From: Negativibacillus sp.
GTDB taxonomy: Bacteria > Bacillota > Clostridia > Oscillospirales > Ruminococcaceae
Length of the DNA stretch: 35,813 bases
Direction: 5' to 3'
Assembly: GCA_020024325.1 (NCBI GenBank)
Contig: JAHHTY010000014.1
Location: 1-35,813, forward strand
Shown here piece by piece: positions 16,507 through 24,844 of the stretch. Every line of letters begins with the position of its first letter. Positions within the stretch are counted from its first letter, which is position 1. Both the position numbers and the translations under genes were made by a program. The notes under the pieces were generated by a model. The model was not told the origin of the DNA and ran no database searches. It was given only the letters and a program-made list of their open reading frames with translations.

Positions 16507-17013
16507 ATGCAGCTTGACTTGAAAAAATTGTTCGATGCCGAAGAACAGATTCTGCCGTTTGAGCAGCAGCTGGATTTAAGCGATGTGGAACAGTGGGGCG
16601 AACGTCCTTTCAAAACACCGGTTGCATTAAAAGGTGAGGTGCAGAACCGTGCAGGTATTGTAACAGTGCGGTATCATGCAGACTATGTCCTTTCCGCAAA
16701 TTGTGCCAGATGCCTAGAATCGGTAGAGCAGAAAAAACACCAGGAGTTTTTCCACACGGTAGTTAGAAAGCTCAATCAGGAACAGGACGATGACTATATC
16801 GTCTGCGAGGACGGAATTTTGGATGTTGATACCCTTGCACAGGACGACATACTTCTTGAGCTACCAATCAGGATGTTGTGTTCGGAGGAATGCAAAGGAC
16901 TGTGTCCGATGTGCGGCTGCAATCTCAACAAAAAAGAATGCGGCTGTCAGCCCCCGGTGTGGGACGCCCATCGCGTAAAAGCATTTGACAATCTGGAGTG
17001 GTCTGAGGACTAA
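16507..17013 (+). CDS. yceD: DUF177 / YceD family metal-binding protein
   Basis: The 168-residue protein belongs to the DUF177 family. These proteins are nearly always encoded directly before rpmF and are linked to ribosome/23S rRNA accumulation in bacteria and plastids. Cysteines C66/C69 (CARC) and the C-terminal cluster C125, C129, C133, C136, C138, C145 and C147 (CSEECKGLCPMCGC) mark the Gram-positive form and suggest zinc binding. ATG 16489 is in frame, but AAAGGAAG at 16495-16502 positions translation at ATG 16507, and the 16469-16486 hairpin would cover the earlier start. It is co-transcribed with rpmF, 57 bp downstream. Confidence 0.92.
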   Translation: MQLDLKKLFDAEEQILPFEQQLDLSDVEQWGERPFKTPVALKGEVQNRAGIVTVRYHADYVLSANCARCLESVEQKKHQEFFHTVVRKLNQEQDDDYIVCEDGILDVDTLAQDDILLELPIRMLCSEECKGLCPMCGCNLNKKECGCQPPVWDAHRVKAFDNLEWSED

Positions 17014-17070
17014 TTCCAACCTATTTATTTTAATGATTTTAACGATAAAATTTTAAGGAGATGCACAAAC

Positions 17071-17253
17071 ATGGCAGTACCAAAGAGAAAAGTATCTAGA
17101 GCTCGCAGAGATAAAAGACGTTCCAATGTATGGAAACTTGACACACCGGCATTTTCCATCTGCCCACAGTGCGGTGAGCTGAAAGCTCCTCACAAAGTAT
17201 GTGGCAACTGCGGTTACTACAAAGGCAGAGAAGTAATCAAAAAAGATAGATAA
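17071..17253 (+). CDS. rpmF: 50S ribosomal protein L32, zinc-binding form
   Basis: The 60-residue product starts MAVPKRKVSRARRDKRRS, the family signature. It has a four-cysteine zinc ribbon (C31-x2-C34 and C44-x2-C47), i.e. the C+ form. AAGGAG precedes the ATG by nine bases. It closes the yceD-rpmF operon and is followed by a strong terminator. Confidence 0.98.
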   Translation: MAVPKRKVSRARRDKRRSNVWKLDTPAFSICPQCGELKAPHKVCGNCGYYKGREVIKKDR

Positions 17254-17285
17254 TCTTTTTTGAACAAGATTTTCTGAACAAGAAG

Positions 17286-17324
17286 GGCAGAGGGGAAGCA
17301 GCTTCCCTTCCTGCCCATTTTTTA
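17286..17324 (+). terminator. Terminator of yceD-rpmF
   Basis: GGGCAG/CTGCCC and GGGAAGC/GCTTCCC form a bulged two-part stem followed by ATTTTTT. Confidence 0.88.
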
Positions 17325-17358
17325 TGTGAAAAATCCAAATAAAGAAAGGGTCGAAAAG

Positions 17359-18663
17359 ATGGCAGTAAAAATCACCAGTGTTGAACCGGGAAGCCCCGCA
17401 AAGCACGCAAGAATCCGCAAGGGCGATACCCTCATCAGCATCAACGGTAATGCAATTACCGATGTTTTGGATTATCGCTTTTATATGACTGATGAAAAAC
17501 TGGAAATTTTGCTGTGCGATGAGCAGAAAAAACTTCGTACCGTTTTTGTGGAAAAGGATGAATATGATGATCTGGGGTTAGAGTTTGAAACCTACCTCAT
17601 GGACCGTCAGATGGGATGCAAAAACAAATGTATTTTCTGCTTTGTGGACCAAACCCCCAAAGGGATGAGAAAGAGTCTTTATTTTAAAGATGATGATACC
17701 AGAATGTCCTTCTTGTTTGGAAATTACACAACACTGACAAACTTAAAAGAAAGCGATATTCAGCGCATTATTAAAATGCACATCAGCCCTATCAATATCT
17801 CGGTACATACCATGAATCCACAGCTGCGAGTGGAGATGATGAAAAATCCTTTTGCAGGGGAGGCACTCAAGTTTGTGAAGATGCTTACCGATGGTGGAAT
17901 CAAGGTGAACACGCAGATGGTCTTGTGTCCGGGATATAATGATGGTGAAGAATTGGAATATACTCTTTCGGAACTGTCCAAACTGGGGGAGAATGTGCAA
18001 AGCATTTCGGCAGTTCCGGTAGGACTGACAAAGCACCGTGAAGGATTAACATTGCTGCGAGGATTTTTCCCGAATGAAGCAAAACAGGTAGTGGAAACAA
18101 TGGAAAGATGGGGAGAAATTTTTCTGCAAAAATATGGGCAGAGAACTGCCTATGCCTCCGACGAGTTTTATATCCTTGCAGGCAAACCTTTTCCGGATTA
18201 TGATTTTTATGAGGACTTTTCTCAGCTGGAAAGCGGTGTGGGAATGATGAGCATGATGCTGCATGACTTTGCGCTGGCACTTTCTCAGGCAGATGAACCT
18301 CAAAAGCCACACAAGGTAACAGTTGCAACCGGAGAGCTTGCATATCCGATGCTGCAAGGCTTTGCACAGCAGGTAAAAGAACGTTTTCCGCAGATTACAG
18401 TTCAGGTGAAAAAGATTCTCAACGATTTTCTGGGACACAGCGTTACAGTTGCAGGCTTAATAACCGGACAAGATTTGTTGGCTCAACTGGAGGCTGTGGA
18501 GATTGGTGACCAGCTTTTGATACCTGCAAATATGCTGCGCCATGAGCAGGATAAATTCTTAGATGACATTACTTTGGTTGAAGTAAGTGAGCGCTTGGGC
18601 GTAGAAGTTATCCCGGTTGAGAATGATGCGTTTGAACTGCTTGACAGGATGCTTTATTTTTAA
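17359..18663 (+). CDS. PDZ - radical SAM-like - DUF512 protein
   Basis: The 434-residue protein has an N-terminal PDZ-like segment (VEPGSPAKHARIRKGDTLIS, 8-27), then a radical SAM-type cysteine motif C87-x3-C91-x2-C94 (CKNKCIFCF), and a C-terminal DUF512 domain (about 200-420). The family (related to TIGR03279) is found in Firmicutes and cyanobacteria and its reaction is unknown; in many clostridia it sits next to der. An in-frame GTG at 17326 exists, but GAAAGGG at 17344-17350 points to ATG 17359. The short gap after the rpmF terminator shows no strong promoter. It is followed by der after 93 bp without a terminator, so the two are probably transcribed together. Confidence 0.88.
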   Translation: MAVKITSVEPGSPAKHARIRKGDTLISINGNAITDVLDYRFYMTDEKLEILLCDEQKKLRTVFVEKDEYDDLGLEFETYLMDRQMGCKNKCIFCFVDQTPKGMRKSLYFKDDDTRMSFLFGNYTTLTNLKESDIQRIIKMHISPINISVHTMNPQLRVEMMKNPFAGEALKFVKMLTDGGIKVNTQMVLCPGYNDGEELEYTLSELSKLGENVQSISAVPVGLTKHREGLTLLRGFFPNEAKQVVETMERWGEIFLQKYGQRTAYASDEFYILAGKPFPDYDFYEDFSQLESGVGMMSMMLHDFALALSQADEPQKPHKVTVATGELAYPMLQGFAQQVKERFPQITVQVKKILNDFLGHSVTVAGLITGQDLLAQLEAVEIGDQLLIPANMLRHEQDKFLDDITLVEVSERLGVEVIPVENDAFELLDRMLYF

Positions 18664-18717
18664 ACAATTCTCGGAATCAACTCTTCCGTTTTATATTTAT
18701 CCAATTATATAAAAATG

Positions 18718-18738
18718 CCAGTGGATTTTGTCCACTGG
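18718..18738 (+). other. Hairpin directly before the der ribosome binding site
   Basis: CCAGTGGA (18718-18725) pairs perfectly with TCCACTGG (18731-18738) around TTTTG. No T run follows. It lies nine bases before TGAGG, so it may affect stability or translation of der more than termination. Confidence 0.5.
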
Positions 18739-18756
18739 AGAAAGTGAGGTATGTAT

Positions 18757-20088
18757 ATGGCAGTCAGACCAGTAGTAGCAGTAGTAGGCAGACCGAATGT
18801 CGGTAAATCCACACTGTTTAATAAGTTGATTGGTCAGCGTCTTTCCATTGTGGAAGATACACCGGGCGTAACCCGTGACCGAATCTATTCCTCTTGTGAA
18901 TGGCGTAACCATGAAATTATGCTTGTTGATACAGGAGGTATCGAGCCGTATTCCGACGATATTATCCTTTCTCAGATGCGCCGCCAGGCACAGCTGGCAA
19001 TTGACAGCGCAGAGGTTACCATTTTGGTGGTGGACATGAAATCCGGAATCACAGCTACCGACCAAGAGGTTGCAGCAATGCTGCAAAAAAGCGGAAAACC
19101 GATTGTGCTGTGCGTCAACAAGTGTGACGGTATCGGTGAACCTCCACCGGAATTTTATGAGTTTTACAATTTGGGACTGGGCGAACCAATCCCGGTTTCC
19201 TCTGTTCACGGACATGGAACAGGTGATTTATTGGATGCCGTTTACGAGCATCTTGATTTTTCTGATGATGAGGAGTATGGGGACGATGCAATCACGGTTG
19301 CAATCGTTGGCCGTCCTAATGCCGGTAAATCTTCTTTGGTAAACCGCATTGCAGGCAGAGAGGCTGTTATCGTTTCGGATATTGCAGGAACAACCCGTGA
19401 TGCTACCGACACAGTAATCGAAAATAAATACGGAAAATTTGTTTTTATTGATACAGCCGGTATCCGCCGCAAAAGCAAGGTAGAAGAAGCAATCGAAAAA
19501 TACAGCGTACTGCGCGCTTATATGGCAGTAGACCGCTCAAACGTTTGTATCATTATGATTGATGCAACAAAAGGCTTCAGTGAGCAGGATTCTAAAATTG
19601 CAGGCTATGCTCATGAACAGGGTAAAGCGTGCATTATCGCTGTCAACAAATGGGATGCTGTCGAGGACAAAACAGATAAAACCATGCAGGAGATGAAAAA
19701 ACAGCTGGATATCGATTTCAGCTTTATGCCATACGCTCCAATGGTGTTTATCTCCGCACAAACAGGACAGCGTGTAGAAAAGCTGTATGAGATGATTAAA
19801 AAGGTAGATGAGCAGAACGCCCGCAGAATTTCTACCGGTATGCTCAATGATATGCTTAACTATGCAACAGCTCGTGTGCAGCCGCCGTCTGATAAGGGAA
19901 AACGCCTGAAGATTTACTACATGACCCAGGTAACAACCAGACCACCAACATTTGCCTGCTTTGTAAACCGTTCCGAACTGTTCCATTTTTCCTATCAGCG
20001 TTATCTTGAAAATCAAATTCGTGAAAACTTTGGATTTGAGGGAACACCAATCCGTATGCTGGTAAGAGAAAAAGGCGATAAAAAATAA
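18757..20088 (+). CDS. der: Ribosome biogenesis GTPase Der (EngA)
   Basis: Der is an essential tandem GTPase for 50S subunit maturation. The 443-residue product has two G domains. In the first, GRPNVGKS is at 11-18, DTGG is the G3 and NKCD the G4. In the second, GRPNAGKS is near 185-192, followed by DTAG and NKWD. A C-terminal KH-like domain (about 355-440) ends the protein. Of two ATGs (18751 and 18757), TGAGG at 18746-18750 is too close to the first and correctly spaced for 18757. It is part of a cluster with the DUF512 gene upstream and plsY/gpsA downstream, although a terminator and a new promoter separate it from plsY. Confidence 0.96.
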   Translation: MAVRPVVAVVGRPNVGKSTLFNKLIGQRLSIVEDTPGVTRDRIYSSCEWRNHEIMLVDTGGIEPYSDDIILSQMRRQAQLAIDSAEVTILVVDMKSGITATDQEVAAMLQKSGKPIVLCVNKCDGIGEPPPEFYEFYNLGLGEPIPVSSVHGHGTGDLLDAVYEHLDFSDDEEYGDDAITVAIVGRPNAGKSSLVNRIAGREAVIVSDIAGTTRDATDTVIENKYGKFVFIDTAGIRRKSKVEEAIEKYSVLRAYMAVDRSNVCIIMIDATKGFSEQDSKIAGYAHEQGKACIIAVNKWDAVEDKTDKTMQEMKKQLDIDFSFMPYAPMVFISAQTGQRVEKLYEMIKKVDEQNARRISTGMLNDMLNYATARVQPPSDKGKRLKIYYMTQVTTRPPTFACFVNRSELFHFSYQRYLENQIRENFGFEGTPIRMLVREKGDKK

Positions 20089-20142
20089 TTTGCAGCTACA
20101 ATAATATTTCAATGATATATAAAATCAATTTGTAAAAATCTG

Positions 20143-20186
20143 AAAAGAGCTTCTCATCTTGAACTGCACTTCGAGAAGCTCTTTTT
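20143..20186 (+). terminator. Terminator after der
   Basis: AAAAGAGCTTCTC pairs with GAGAAGCTCTTTT across a 17-base loop, followed by T residues. Confidence 0.85.
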
Positions 20187-20213
20187 ATTATGGTACAAAA
20201 ATAAGAAAAGGGC

Positions 20214-20242
20214 TTGCAATAAAGTGAAACGCTTGATACAAT
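20214..20242 (+). promoter_or_regulatory. Promoter of plsY
   Basis: TTGCAA (20214-20219), a 17-bp spacer with TGA just before the -10, and TACAAT (20237-20242), 24 bp before the start codon. Confidence 0.7.
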
Positions 20243-20265
20243 AATAATCAGAGGAGGATGACAGA

Positions 20266-20949
20266 ATGATAGAATCTCAAATGATGCGCACTCTGGGAGC
20301 ATTTATTTTGTCAGGGCTGATTGATTACCTGTTGGGAAGCATCAGCTTTGCAATTATTGTGTCGAAAATATTTGCACACGACGATATCAGAAAATATGGA
20401 AGTAAAAATGCAGGTATGACCAATATTTTAAGAACCTATGGAAAGTTGCCGGCTTTCTGCACCTTTTTGGGAGATTTCCTGAAAGGCGTTGTTGCGGTTG
20501 TTGTTTCAAGATGGATTTTCTCTGCAATGGGGATTACGGGTATAGATGCCGGCTATGTGGCAGGATTCTTTGCTTTGTTGGGGCATCTGTATCCGCTCTA
20601 TTTTGGGTTCAGAGGCGGAAAAGGAGTTCTCACCTCTTTAGGAATCATCTTGGTTGTTAATCCAATGGTCTTTTTTATCCTGTTGGTTATTTTTATTCCA
20701 GTACTTTTTATTACCAAAATTGTTTCTTTAGTTTCTATAACCGGAGCTTTGCTTTATCCATTTGTAACTTTAATTGTTGATCTTTGTTTGCGCAAACCGG
20801 TTCTGTACGACTTTTTGTTTGCGGCACTGTTTTCAGTGATTGTTATTTACAAACATCGTGAAAATATCAAACGACTGCTTAATGGAACAGAGCGACGGAT
20901 CGGCGATAAAAAACCAACAGCCGATCAACCGACAGAACCAAAAGAATAG
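20266..20949 (+). CDS. plsY: Acyl-phosphate:glycerol-3-phosphate acyltransferase PlsY
   Basis: This integral membrane enzyme transfers an acyl group from acyl-phosphate to glycerol-3-phosphate, the first step of phospholipid synthesis in Gram-positives. The 227-residue protein has about five membrane helices. Family motifs are GSISF (24-28), YGSKNAGMTNILR (44-56) and GHLYPLYFGFRGGKGV (about 106-121). The first two differ slightly from the usual GSIP and GSGNxGATNxxR. AGAGGAGG lies before ATG 20266. The C-terminal tail (204-227) is hydrophilic and longer than usual. Its substrate is made by GpsA, encoded next. Confidence 0.94.
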   Translation: MIESQMMRTLGAFILSGLIDYLLGSISFAIIVSKIFAHDDIRKYGSKNAGMTNILRTYGKLPAFCTFLGDFLKGVVAVVVSRWIFSAMGITGIDAGYVAGFFALLGHLYPLYFGFRGGKGVLTSLGIILVVNPMVFFILLVIFIPVLFITKIVSLVSITGALLYPFVTLIVDLCLRKPVLYDFLFAALFSVIVIYKHRENIKRLLNGTERRIGDKKPTADQPTEPKE

Positions 20950-21418
20950 AGGATAAACTTCATACGATCTCTGTATATTCTAAACTAAAAGATTTTAACT
21001 TTCGACAAAGTTTGCTTGCAGATAAAAACAATGCCCGATTATCTTCGTGGGGAGCTGCTCTTAATTTTCCTCAAAAACATTGGTACAATCTACCGCTGGG
21101 GTAGTTTATATGAAAAAGAAACGCTTTTATATTTCTTTATACAGCAAGGAAAAGCAAAGATTTGCAGGGGATGTTGCCTGTTATTTAAAGCTAGGGGATA
21201 TTCACTGAATGTGATTGCTCATAACCGCTTTTGGGAAAAGAGTATCTCACAAGGGTTTTCTTTTATATGTGTGCAATTCCTTTGTATGGGATGCAGCTCA
21301 GTGTATTGTAAAAGATAAGGCGAGTCTTTTCCTTTTTTAAATATGGTTTTCATGAAGCGGAACGAGCAGAAGATGGAATTTTAATAGAAAAGATTTTATC
21401 ATGAAAGAAGGGGATCAC
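20950..21418. other. 469-bp gap between plsY and gpsA, possibly containing a decayed gene
   Basis: A TGG-TACAAT extended -10 (21084-21089), with weak TTAATT 17 bp upstream (21061-21066), precedes a short open frame at ATG 21110 (MKKKRFYISLYSKEKQ..., 32 codons, stop at 21206-21208). A second frame overlaps it: TTG 21016 to 21318, 100 codons, without a ribosome binding site. A hairpin with TCTTTTCCTTTTT (about 21309-21338) ends the stretch. This pattern could be a frameshifted small gene, a small peptide/RNA unit, or chance. I recognise no family. Confidence 0.3.
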
Positions 21419-22429
21419 ATGGCAAAGGTGATGGTATTGGGTGCAGGAGGATTTGGTATTTCTCTTGCTATGCTGTGCTATGACAAAGGACATCAAGTTA
21501 CAGTATGGTCCCACCGATTGGAAGAAGCAACACGTCTGCAAACTGAGAGGGAACAGGCAAAATTGCTGCCCGGAATCAAGATTCCACAGGAAATTGTATT
21601 TACAAATTCGATGGAATCCGCAAAAGAAGCAGAGCTTGTTATTATGGCGGTGCCGTCCTTTGCAGTGCGTCAGACAGCACGTCTGCTGAAAGAAACAATC
21701 GGTAAAACAACCATTGTTGCCTGTGTTGCAAAAGGTTTGGAACAGGGAACCTTCTACGATTTTTCGACTGTTATTTCCCAGGAAATGCCGAATCACCCAA
21801 ATGTCATTCTTTCCGGACCTTCCCATGCAGAAGAAGTTAGCCGAGGAATGGCAACAACTGTCGTTGCTGCATCAAAAGATAGGGAAGCGGCAATGAAGGT
21901 TCAGGATTGGCTGATGAATCTAAACTTCCGTGTCTATGTCAACGATGATGTAATTGGTGTAGAATTGGGCGGAGCATTAAAAAATATTATTGCAGTAGCT
22001 TCCGGTATTGCAGACGGAGCAGGGGTAGGGGATAATGCAAAAGCAGCCCTGATGACCCGTGGTATTACTGAAATTGCCCGTTTGGGTGTTGCAATGGGAG
22101 GACATCAGGAAACCTTTGCGGGTCTATCCGGCATTGGTGATTTGATTGTTACCTGCACCAGTATGCACTCCCGCAATCGTCGTTTTGGAAAATTGGTTGG
22201 TCAGGGTGTTCCTGTGCAGCAGGCACTGGAGCAGGTCGGCATGGTTGTCGAGGGTTATTCCTGTACCAAAGCAGCATATGAACTTTCCCAAAAGATGGGA
22301 GTGGAGATGCCGATTACAGTACAGACCTATCAAATTTTATATGAAGGAAAAAGTATATCAGCAGCACTCAGAGATTTGATGGGAAGACCGAAAAAGAACG
22401 AAAGAGAATGTACTTGGGTTATTTCTTAA
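21419..22429 (+). CDS. gpsA: NAD(P)-dependent glycerol-3-phosphate dehydrogenase
   Basis: It reduces dihydroxyacetone phosphate to sn-glycerol-3-phosphate for phospholipid synthesis. The 336-residue product begins with the Rossmann motif VLGAGGFGISLA (6-17). It contains GPSHAEEVSRG near 140-150 and the substrate/catalytic lysine region GGALKNIIAVASGIADG (lysine about 187), then AGLSGIGDLIVTC and RNRRFG. An ATG at 21401 is in frame, but AGAAGGGGA at 21405-21413 is the ribosome binding site for ATG 21419. It follows plsY by about 470 bp and ends at a terminator shared with the convergent surface-protein gene. Confidence 0.96.
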   Translation: MAKVMVLGAGGFGISLAMLCYDKGHQVTVWSHRLEEATRLQTEREQAKLLPGIKIPQEIVFTNSMESAKEAELVIMAVPSFAVRQTARLLKETIGKTTIVACVAKGLEQGTFYDFSTVISQEMPNHPNVILSGPSHAEEVSRGMATTVVAASKDREAAMKVQDWLMNLNFRVYVNDDVIGVELGGALKNIIAVASGIADGAGVGDNAKAALMTRGITEIARLGVAMGGHQETFAGLSGIGDLIVTCTSMHSRNRRFGKLVGQGVPVQQALEQVGMVVEGYSCTKAAYELSQKMGVEMPITVQTYQILYEGKSISAALRDLMGRPKKNERECTWVIS

Positions 22430-22460
22430 TACAAATAATAAATTATGCTGTCGAATATAC

Positions 22461-22497
22461 AAAAAGGAAACTCTTTATAAGAGTTTCCTTTTTGTTT
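22461..22497. terminator. Bidirectional terminator between gpsA and the surface-protein gene
   Basis: AAAAAGGAAACTC pairs with GAGTTTCCTTTTT around a 7-base loop, ending gpsA on + and the anchored protein on -. Confidence 0.88.
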
Positions 22498-22515
22498 TAG
22501 TCGCTTTTTGGATTG

Positions 22516-24495
22516 TTATTTCTTCTTTCGTACCAGTATAATAATACTGCCCAGCGAAAGAGCAGCTGCACTTAATGCAGCTGTAGGGAAGGATTCTCCG
22601 GTATTGGGGTTATCTTTGGGAGAAGTTCCTGTATTGCTGCAATTATCATTTTCGAGGTTATCATCTTCTGATTGCTCAATTTCGGTTAGTGGTATCATAG
22701 GAATACTATCATTACTATCAGGATCTGTCTGACTGGGACAGTTTGGATTTACAGAAGGTGAAGTCGGCTCGTCGGGATGAACAGGGGGAATCGGTTTATC
22801 AGGGTCAACAGGGGGAACAACTGGATTTGGAGTAACATCCTCCAAAATGATGGAGCCATAAAAGTTAAAATCATAAAGGGCATAAGCATTGCGCACACAT
22901 GGTCCATCCAATGCCCATTTGCCGTGGTAGGTTAGTACAGAATTCGGATTGGAAGTAAGATAATTTTCTTCGGCTGCGGTTGCAGCACTAAAATAAGAAT
23001 CGGTTTTGGTTTGCAGCTCAGCTCCATTCATATAATCGCCCACACCATGAGAGTGACAAAAAATATGATTCTTGTTTGGGTCTAGTTCCTTTATTTCATC
23101 ATCACCAAAGGCAAAGGAGAACATCGATTGATAAAATCCATTATATCCGGCAGCTTGTAAATCGGCTTCCGGCCATTTAAACTGGATGGTAATGTTATCA
23201 CCGTTTTCTTCAGTGACATAAGCCCAGTTCATCATTTCGGGATATTCCGCCTGATATTGCTCAGCCTCATCTTTTGTTATGGTAAAGGAATTTCCGTTTC
23301 CCGATTGCAGTTTTTCATAGGATACCGGGTTTTCTAAAATCATCTCATGAAAAAAACTATAGGAGGTATTGTCCTTTTCATTATAATAGTCCAGGAAATA
23401 ATCGCTTAGAGAGTGGTATCCTTTTTTCTGCAACTGATTATAGAGGTTTAAATATTGCTCCAATGTTAGTGTTGTTTGCTTTGTATCAAATAGTTTTTGT
23501 AATGGTTTGTTGGTAACAATTCCGCTGACATAACTAAGGGGGAGTAATTGGCCATCATATCCAAGTACAGGAAGCAGCTGATCCATGTTACGGGTATCTG
23601 CCGTGGTAAGAGTGAAACTACCCGGTTTGTAACGATAAACTTTATCAGATTCGTTGCGGATTTGGATAGTAAATTCAGCACTATCTCCGGGCATTTGATA
23701 TTCATTTGTATAAATATCTATTAGTTGATTGAATGTTAAAACCTGATTGCCATAAGCTCCTTTTTTGATTGTGTAAATAAGATTCACATTGCTGCTGTGG
23801 TCGTTGGGTTCTGTTTTTTCTATCTTGAGGTCAACAAAATCTGATTGCGGTTTATAATCTACTGTGCAAGTACGGTCAGGGTAGGGGAGAGATTCCCTTC
23901 TTTTTTGTGGTATAGTGTTGACCGACTGCATGATGTAGGCGATGTTTGTTTCCATATCGGTGAGAAGACAGTAGTTTTCGACCTGTGCTTGTTCTTTTTG
24001 GGACAAGGCATCATAAGATTTTCGTGCTGCAAGGTGTGCATCCGAAAATTCGGTGGTTAAATATTTAGCTTTTGCATTTTCAAAGCTGATATAAGCAGCT
24101 TCCAGACGGTCAGCCTCATCTTTACTTAAAGCAGACCAAGAGTTATCCTGCTCGTAAGCCTCCTTTTTCTCAATGAGCAATTTTAAGTCAGGGTTGTTCT
24201 GTGGGTCAAGGGTATAAAGCATAGTAACATGTGTCTTGATGATAGGAGGATCACTTTGGGCAGGGATTAAGTCAACGGTATAGTCGATGAGATTGAGAGC
24301 TGTTTCAATAAGATGACAGGTGTTTTTGACGCCCTCAGAAGGGAGGTCAGGCAAAGAAATCTGATTGCTTTCCCCGATTACAGGTTCTTGTACTTTTTCG
24401 ATAGGTATAACATCGGCAAAAACATTAAATGAGTTTAAAAGTATTGCTGCGGAAATTGATACAGCTGTTACAGAGTTTTTTAATTTTTGGTTCAT
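22516..24495 (-). CDS. Sortase-anchored surface protein (NPNTG signal)
   Basis: The 659-residue protein starts with a signal peptide (lysines, then a hydrophobic 9-24, cleavage near VFA-D). A helical region (about 100-190, rich in K/E/A with 'ALSKDEAD' and 'ALSQKEQAQ' echoes) is followed by a long mixed region and a Pro/Asp-rich stalk (about 565-600, PDKPIPPVHPDEP). A C-terminal cell-wall sorting signal consists of NPNTG (629-633), a hydrophobic stretch and an RKKK tail. NPNTG departs from LPxTG at the first position but fits clostridial NPxTG signals. An upstream in-frame start exists at 24558, but AAAGGGGAG fixes ATG 24495. A TATAAT lies at 24523-24528 (minus strand). Ligand and function are unknown. 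No sortase gene is in the window. Confidence 0.85.
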   Translation of the reverse strand: MNQKLKNSVTAVSISAAILLNSFNVFADVIPIEKVQEPVIGESNQISLPDLPSEGVKNTCHLIETALNLIDYTVDLIPAQSDPPIIKTHVTMLYTLDPQNNPDLKLLIEKKEAYEQDNSWSALSKDEADRLEAAYISFENAKAKYLTTEFSDAHLAARKSYDALSQKEQAQVENYCLLTDMETNIAYIMQSVNTIPQKRRESLPYPDRTCTVDYKPQSDFVDLKIEKTEPNDHSSNVNLIYTIKKGAYGNQVLTFNQLIDIYTNEYQMPGDSAEFTIQIRNESDKVYRYKPGSFTLTTADTRNMDQLLPVLGYDGQLLPLSYVSGIVTNKPLQKLFDTKQTTLTLEQYLNLYNQLQKKGYHSLSDYFLDYYNEKDNTSYSFFHEMILENPVSYEKLQSGNGNSFTITKDEAEQYQAEYPEMMNWAYVTEENGDNITIQFKWPEADLQAAGYNGFYQSMFSFAFGDDEIKELDPNKNHIFCHSHGVGDYMNGAELQTKTDSYFSAATAAEENYLTSNPNSVLTYHGKWALDGPCVRNAYALYDFNFYGSIILEDVTPNPVVPPVDPDKPIPPVHPDEPTSPSVNPNCPSQTDPDSNDSIPMIPLTEIEQSEDDNLENDNCSNTGTSPKDNPNTGESFPTAALSAAALSLGSIIILVRKKK

Positions 24496-24774
24496 TGGAT
24501 ATCTCCCCTTTAAAAGTTTGAAATTATATAAAAAATAATTCCAAACAAAGGCTAACATGATGTTAGGAAGAAAAAGGAAGTTTTACCAAAGGGAAGAATG
24601 GGAAGTTTTGGATGAAAAAAGGACTTTTTTCTTATGATGAGAAAAGATTGGTGAAAAAGATAAAATATGCTCTCTTTGTTTTTTCTTGAGAAAGTTTAAT
24701 AAAACAAAAGGAAACTTCTTAGGACGTTAATTATGATAGAATTACAGACAAGGATTTGCTGGGTGAGAGCACGG

Positions 24775-24804
24775 TTGTCAATTAAAAGAAAAATGTGTTA
24801 TAAT
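24775..24804 (+). promoter_or_regulatory. Promoter of the topoisomerase operon
   Basis: TTGTCA (24775-24780), an 18-bp spacer ending in TGT, and TATAAT (24799-24804), about 40 bp before the start codon. The rest of 24559-24774 holds only the upstream region of the divergent surface-protein gene and a small CTAACATGATGTTAG palindrome. Confidence 0.7.
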
Positions 24805-24844
24805 AATCATATCTGAGATTTAGTACCAGAATGAGGAGGCTATT

